From positions 234,428,394 through 234,492,393 of the forward strand of contig NC_088792.1 in the NCBI RefSeq assembly GCF_011386835.1: 64,000 bases of DNA, read 5' to 3'. Shown here one piece after another: positions 59,836 through 64,000 of the stretch; the stretch's first letter is position 1; each line of letters begins with the position of its first letter. This DNA comes from Chrysemys picta bellii. Taxonomy: Eukaryota; Chordata; Testudines; Emydidae. The position numbers and the translations under genes were made by a program. The notes below the pieces were generated by a model. The model had not been told where the DNA came from, did not search any database, and was given only the letters and a program-made list of their open reading frames with translations.

Positions 59836-61581
59836 AGGAAGTGAGCTTTATTGTAACAGGAACTTAGGGCTCTGGGCTGAACTAAGTGATTTTATTTATA
59901 ACTTTGTTAGACATCTGTTTGAATAGCTGCAGGGTCTGGTACTAACCCTGCCAGAGATTTGTCAACCTCATTATTGAATTGCCAGGAGCATACCTAGAAA
60001 GGGTTTTTCATTTAATGAAGACTTATCAGCTGAGGGCTTGGAGGCTACCTAGGGTTCTAAACATCTTGAGGATATTCAGGGTTCATCTAGAGCATTCTGC
60101 AGTATAAAATTCAGACTTTTTTATTTTTAAGTTAACTTTCTCCTGTTCCTGAGGGTAAAGCAGTAGCTTTTTTAAGGTGGTCCTGTGTGCATTTCAGCAC
60201 TCCCAGTGTCTGTGTCACACTGGGTAGGAAGAATATGATGCGATGTCACAAAGGGGGCAAGGCTTCATTCTTAGGATTAATGATGTATAGTATAAGCCTT
60301 GCTGGGGCAGGGGGGTGGGGGTGGGGGAATTGCTACACTTAGGAAAAGGTACAGCCAGCATTCCTCCTGGAATGCTGGTGCATTAGGAGATAGACTTTCA
60401 ATTCAGACATACCACATTAGGGACCGTCAACAACTCGCCATACCAAAAATTATGCCCCAACAAAGTCAGCTTGCAAATTGAACTAGGAGGGTGAAAGACT
60501 TCCTTAGCCTCCCTGGTCCACCAAAATTATTTTTCCTTGAGTCATAAACATGGGCAGGCAGTTACAATTTGCACTACTAGAGAACAGATACAGCTATAGA
60601 ACACTGTGGATTTATTAACGCTTTGCTGAACTCAGAATACTTCTTATTAATTATCTTTAATACTTTAATAGAAAGGTTTGATTTAGGGTAATTACAAAAA
60701 TCCTGGTGTTGTTCCAGATAAATACCCTGGAAAATATTCTGTGTTTGATTGTCAAAAAGCTTTTACTACAAGTAAGGAAAATGTGTCTTAAACCGGGATT
60801 TGAGAAAGATGGAAGGTCAATGAGGTGGGGAAAAAATTCAGATGCTTAAAAAAAGTCCACATTAAAAATTGTAGATTACTGTACTAGGACCTAATATTGC
60901 TGCCCCTGAAGTTTATGGGATTCTTAGTTTGTCTTAAATGGGAGCAAATTGAGCCCTATGAGGCTTTCAATTGTAACCCTTCTGTATGTAATTAAAACTG
61001 GGGTTAGCCTGCTGAAAACAAATAATGTACCGGGAATTTACCGCATCATGAATGTCACTTTTTTCTTTTTTATTTGCAGCACACTAGGGTCTCTGTCTAT
61101 ATATATATATATGCTTAATGAATGACATCAACCTTTTCATCAAATTCTTTAGAATACCTTCTGCATCCTTTCAATAGACAAGTTATTCATCTGGTTGATC
61201 TGCATTTGCAGACTTCCTTTCAACCCAGGCACACAAGACTTCCGATTCCAATGTTTCAAACCTCATTGACTAATATCTGTCTTGATATGGACATACCAGT
61301 CGCAGTGCTGTCACATGAGTTTGTTTTGTGCCTCCCCTGAGAAATAAGCATCCAGGAAAATTTGGAAGTGAGCAACCACCTTTTCCAGTTCTCTGCCAGG
61401 TACCCTTACAGAGGGAGTGTTTCAGGTAGTTTAATTTCTTCCATTTTTGCCAAAGATTTTGTTCCTCTTGGGACCATTTAATAAAGGCATGAGGCACATG
61501 AGTGCCGATGGGAGACTGAACTTTATTTCCCGACCTCATTCTTCAGACATAAGTCAGTGTTACAAATCATGGGTGTAGTTT
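59836..61581. other. Unannotated low-copy DNA
   Basis: No gene or repeat family is recognised. There is a G-rich patch at 60303-60328 and a short TA run at 61097-61112. Confidence 0.4.
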
Positions 61582-61756
61582 GGGGTGGGCATTGCTCAGT
61601 GGTTTGAGCATTGGCCTGCTAAACCCAGGGTTGTGAGTTCAATCCTTGAGGGGACCATTTGGGGATTTAGTGCGGGATTGGTCCTGCTTTGAGCAGGGGG
61701 TTGGACTAGATGACCTCCTGAGGTCCCTTCCAATCCTGATATTCTACGATTCTAAG
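61582..61756 (+). mobile_element. tRNA-derived SINE, turtle type
   Basis: A plus-strand SINE with A box TTGCTCAGTGG (61592-61602), B-box region GGTTGTGAGTTCAATCC (61629-61645), the body words GGTCCTGCTTTGAGCAGG and GGACTAGATGACCTCCTGAG, and an end near GATATTCTACGATTCTAAG. It is the same family as 5252-5430 in the opposite orientation. The A box and B box are the internal RNA polymerase III promoter. The A box starts TTGC instead of TAGC, so promoter strength is uncertain. Confidence 0.88.
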
Positions 61757-62630
61757 GTGCAGAATTTACTTCTCTCCCCCCCCCCCATGCATGGTTCCAT
61801 TGGCCTGACTAGAGCTGTTCCCCCCCCCCCCCATTATAGAAGTAAAACTACATCCATAATTATGATAGGTTAATAACCCTGTCACATGACAAAAATCACT
61901 ATCCTCTGACTCTAATGGCTACTGTTACACGATGTGCAGAATGCAGAGTTCTCAAGGAGCCTACATACTGGAAGAAATATTCAGTGATTTATTGTGGAAC
62001 CAGTCAGTAATAACAATTCAGATACTTTCTAATCTTAAGGCTTTCTGAGAAGCCTGTCCAAATGAAAACACAGCACTTTGTTACAAGCACCATTTGGTCT
62101 GCATGCAAAAGAGTAATCACTGTGAAAGTTTATTGTTCCAGGGTGTACAGGCTCCAAGCTGATCAAAGAAAACAATTTGCTTCCAAAGTACTAGAGGTTA
62201 ACAGGTCTCCTCTACATTCAGCCTCAGCCAGCCCATATGCTGCAGCTTTAGCACATTTTGTGTGTGTGAATGATGTATCTGGCAAGAAGGTCATCAAGGA
62301 CATTGTAAGCACCAAGACCAGATGTCCAGGGGATCACATGGAGAATTCATAGTCCTGGTTCTCCACTGCCTTGCAGAAAGCATGTAAGATGTTACTAAAT
62401 GCGTGTAAGATGCTGCTAAATGAAGGTATTTTACACCCAGTTTGCATTCACTTTGCAGAGAGGTAAATTACTACATAAGATGCAAGGCAGTTGACGGGCC
62501 TTATATGTTTCAATACGTCCAGTGTAACCCAATCTTAATACAAAAGAGCTGGATAGAAAAACCTGCAACTTCTAAATAGCATGTTGTTGATGTTAATAGT
62601 TACTTGTAGGAAGCAAGAAGGTGCTTATGA
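61757..62630. other. Unannotated low-copy DNA with C runs
   Basis: Two C runs lie at about 61777-61787 and 61820-61832. Nothing else is recognised. Confidence 0.4.
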
Positions 62631-63032
62631 ATAGTTGAAAATTTTCCAACAGAAGAATTCTGTTTGGAAAATGCTGACTGGACCAATTCAAAACTTTTCA
62701 TGGGGATGTATTGATTTCATCAAACTTTTTGATGAGAAAATATCAAAACATTTTGTTTTGACAAGGTCAAAACATTCCATTTCTGATGCTATTGTTTTGT
62801 TTTGACTATAATTTTGAATAGAGAACAGTAGTCAAAATGATAAAGTCAAAACAAAACATTTTGACCTTATTGGAACACAACTTTTTGATAAGGTCAAAAA
62901 ATATTTTGGAATATTTTTTTCACAAAAAAATCAGAGATTTCAACTTTTCATCTCAATTTGGGACTAAATGAAATTTCAAAATCTCAAAAAATCCCACAGG
63001 AGAGAAATTCAAGTGTTTTTTTGGCCTGTTCT
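62631..63032. repeat. AT-rich inverted-word repeat, MITE-like
   Basis: About 400 bp dense in GTCAAAA, AAAACATTTTGA and their complements, so the two halves can pair extensively. The left end GAATAGTTGAAAATTTTCC and the right end TTTTTTTGGCCTGTTCTA recall the ends of the element at 34564, but they are decayed and I found no target duplication. Confidence 0.5.
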
Positions 63033-64000
63033 AAGTAAAACCTATCACCACATTCTACCAAAGGGGTGCTGAAGAGTGTGGTCTGACTGCCTCTTTAAAG
63101 TTTTGGGTAACTGTCTCTCACCATGTCAGTAAAGGCTTTATAAAGTCTACCTGTCTAAAAAGAGGTCCTGAAGCCGGGTCTCTTTCACACTAACAAATGG
63201 CACAGTTGCCAACCTCCCAGTCTGGGTTTATTTTATCAATGTTTACTATTTTCCTTTCAGTCAAAATAAGATTGCAAGACCATCTGAGCAGATAATTATG
63301 TAACTGTGAAAGTTCAGAGCACACTGAACAAAACAAAATATGTTTTGACTAATTTATGCAAACAAAACATATGGTAAAGGTTCTGAAACAGTCATTCTAA
63401 AATCTTCAAAAAATACTAGTTTCCCAAGTAGCCTGGCAGCGGAAGAATTGCATCCAAACTCTGTTCTGTCCTCTGAAACTGGAGAAGAGATTGCTAAACA
63501 CTTCAGCCCCTCATTGTCTAAATCTGATTAGTTTACTTTACCCACGCCAGTATAGCCATCTCCAAGAATTACAAAATCATTAGTAAGGCTCCTAAAAATC
63601 ATGAGTTTGGTTTAAATCATGAGATTGTTTTTTAATACACTTTGGATTCATTTTATTTACATTCTGGTTGTTGAAATTTTAGGGTCCATTCAGGTCATGT
63701 TTCAAGCTTTTCTCCACAACTATAAAAGCTAGAAACATACTTTATTTTTAAATGAATGCTGGGATTCTCATATATTGACATGGTTCCAGGAGCTGGAGTT
63801 TTAAGAAAGACACCAAATATCATGAGAGTTAGCAACATTGCCACTTGAAGGGATAATTTCAAGATTATTTGGCCCAAAAGTCAACCTACCCACACATTTG
63901 TCCCATATTGTTCTTATTAGATATCAGTGATGTGTTGGTCATTAAGTCCTTGGTATAGCAGAAAATTAGAGAAGAGACAGGAATTCGGAAAACTGGATTC
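63033..64000. other. Unannotated low-copy DNA
   Basis: No gene or repeat family is recognised up to the window end. Confidence 0.4.

Noticed and set aside
61582..61660. Possible tRNA gene with A and B boxes
   Set aside because: The cloverleaf is not maintained and the sequence continues as a SINE body. The same applies to 5373-5430.

Overview
The window looks like intergenic or intronic DNA from a hidden-necked (cryptodiran) turtle. I see no host protein-coding exon and no functional RNA gene. The organism call rests on the repeats: two tRNA-derived SINEs of the type described from cryptodiran turtles (5252-5430 and 61582-61756), three CR1 LINE remnants, a Penelope-like element tail with two inverted relatives, and many short hAT-like and Harbinger-like MITEs. 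Nearly every recognisable coding segment belongs to a transposable element or an endogenous retrovirus, and all are broken.

Layout. 1-25 kb: low-copy AT-rich DNA with CR1 fragments (1342-3180 minus, 6985-7545 plus, 13307-15010 minus), one SINE, small hAT MITEs and an 81-bp tandem duplication at 8471. 25-31 kb: a dead non-LTR retrotransposon (25521-26935) invaded by an inverted Penelope-like copy, a hAT MITE with perfect 8-bp target duplications, and a 1.65-kb foldback hAT element carrying two opposed transposase C-termini. Two Harbinger-like MITEs lie in opposite orientation at 24.6 and 31.0 kb. 34-42 kb: AT-rich MITEs, a hAT MITE split by a second hAT-like element that contains a C-rich minisatellite, and a 953-bp element with perfect 8-bp target duplications. 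45.2-49.3 kb: a complete but degraded Ty3/gypsy element on the minus strand, with 201-bp LTRs and GCAAT target duplications. 50.4-57.4 kb: a gammaretrovirus-like provirus on the minus strand (gag, amber stop, pol, env, 3' LTR) without a matching 5' LTR. Its integrase is split by a perfect 98-bp inverted repeat. 57.6-64 kb: low-copy DNA with MITEs, a Penelope-like tail and a SINE.

The main points of interest are (i) two snap-back copies of a Penelope-like tail with the same arm asymmetry, one with a 14-bp target duplication and perfect arms; (ii) a foldback hAT element whose two ends are both 3' ends; (iii) an env gene interrupted by a single stop; and (iv) a retained in-frame gag-TAG-pol arrangement. 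Target duplications and nesting give a partial relative order of insertions. Family names come from motif recognition alone, with no database search.
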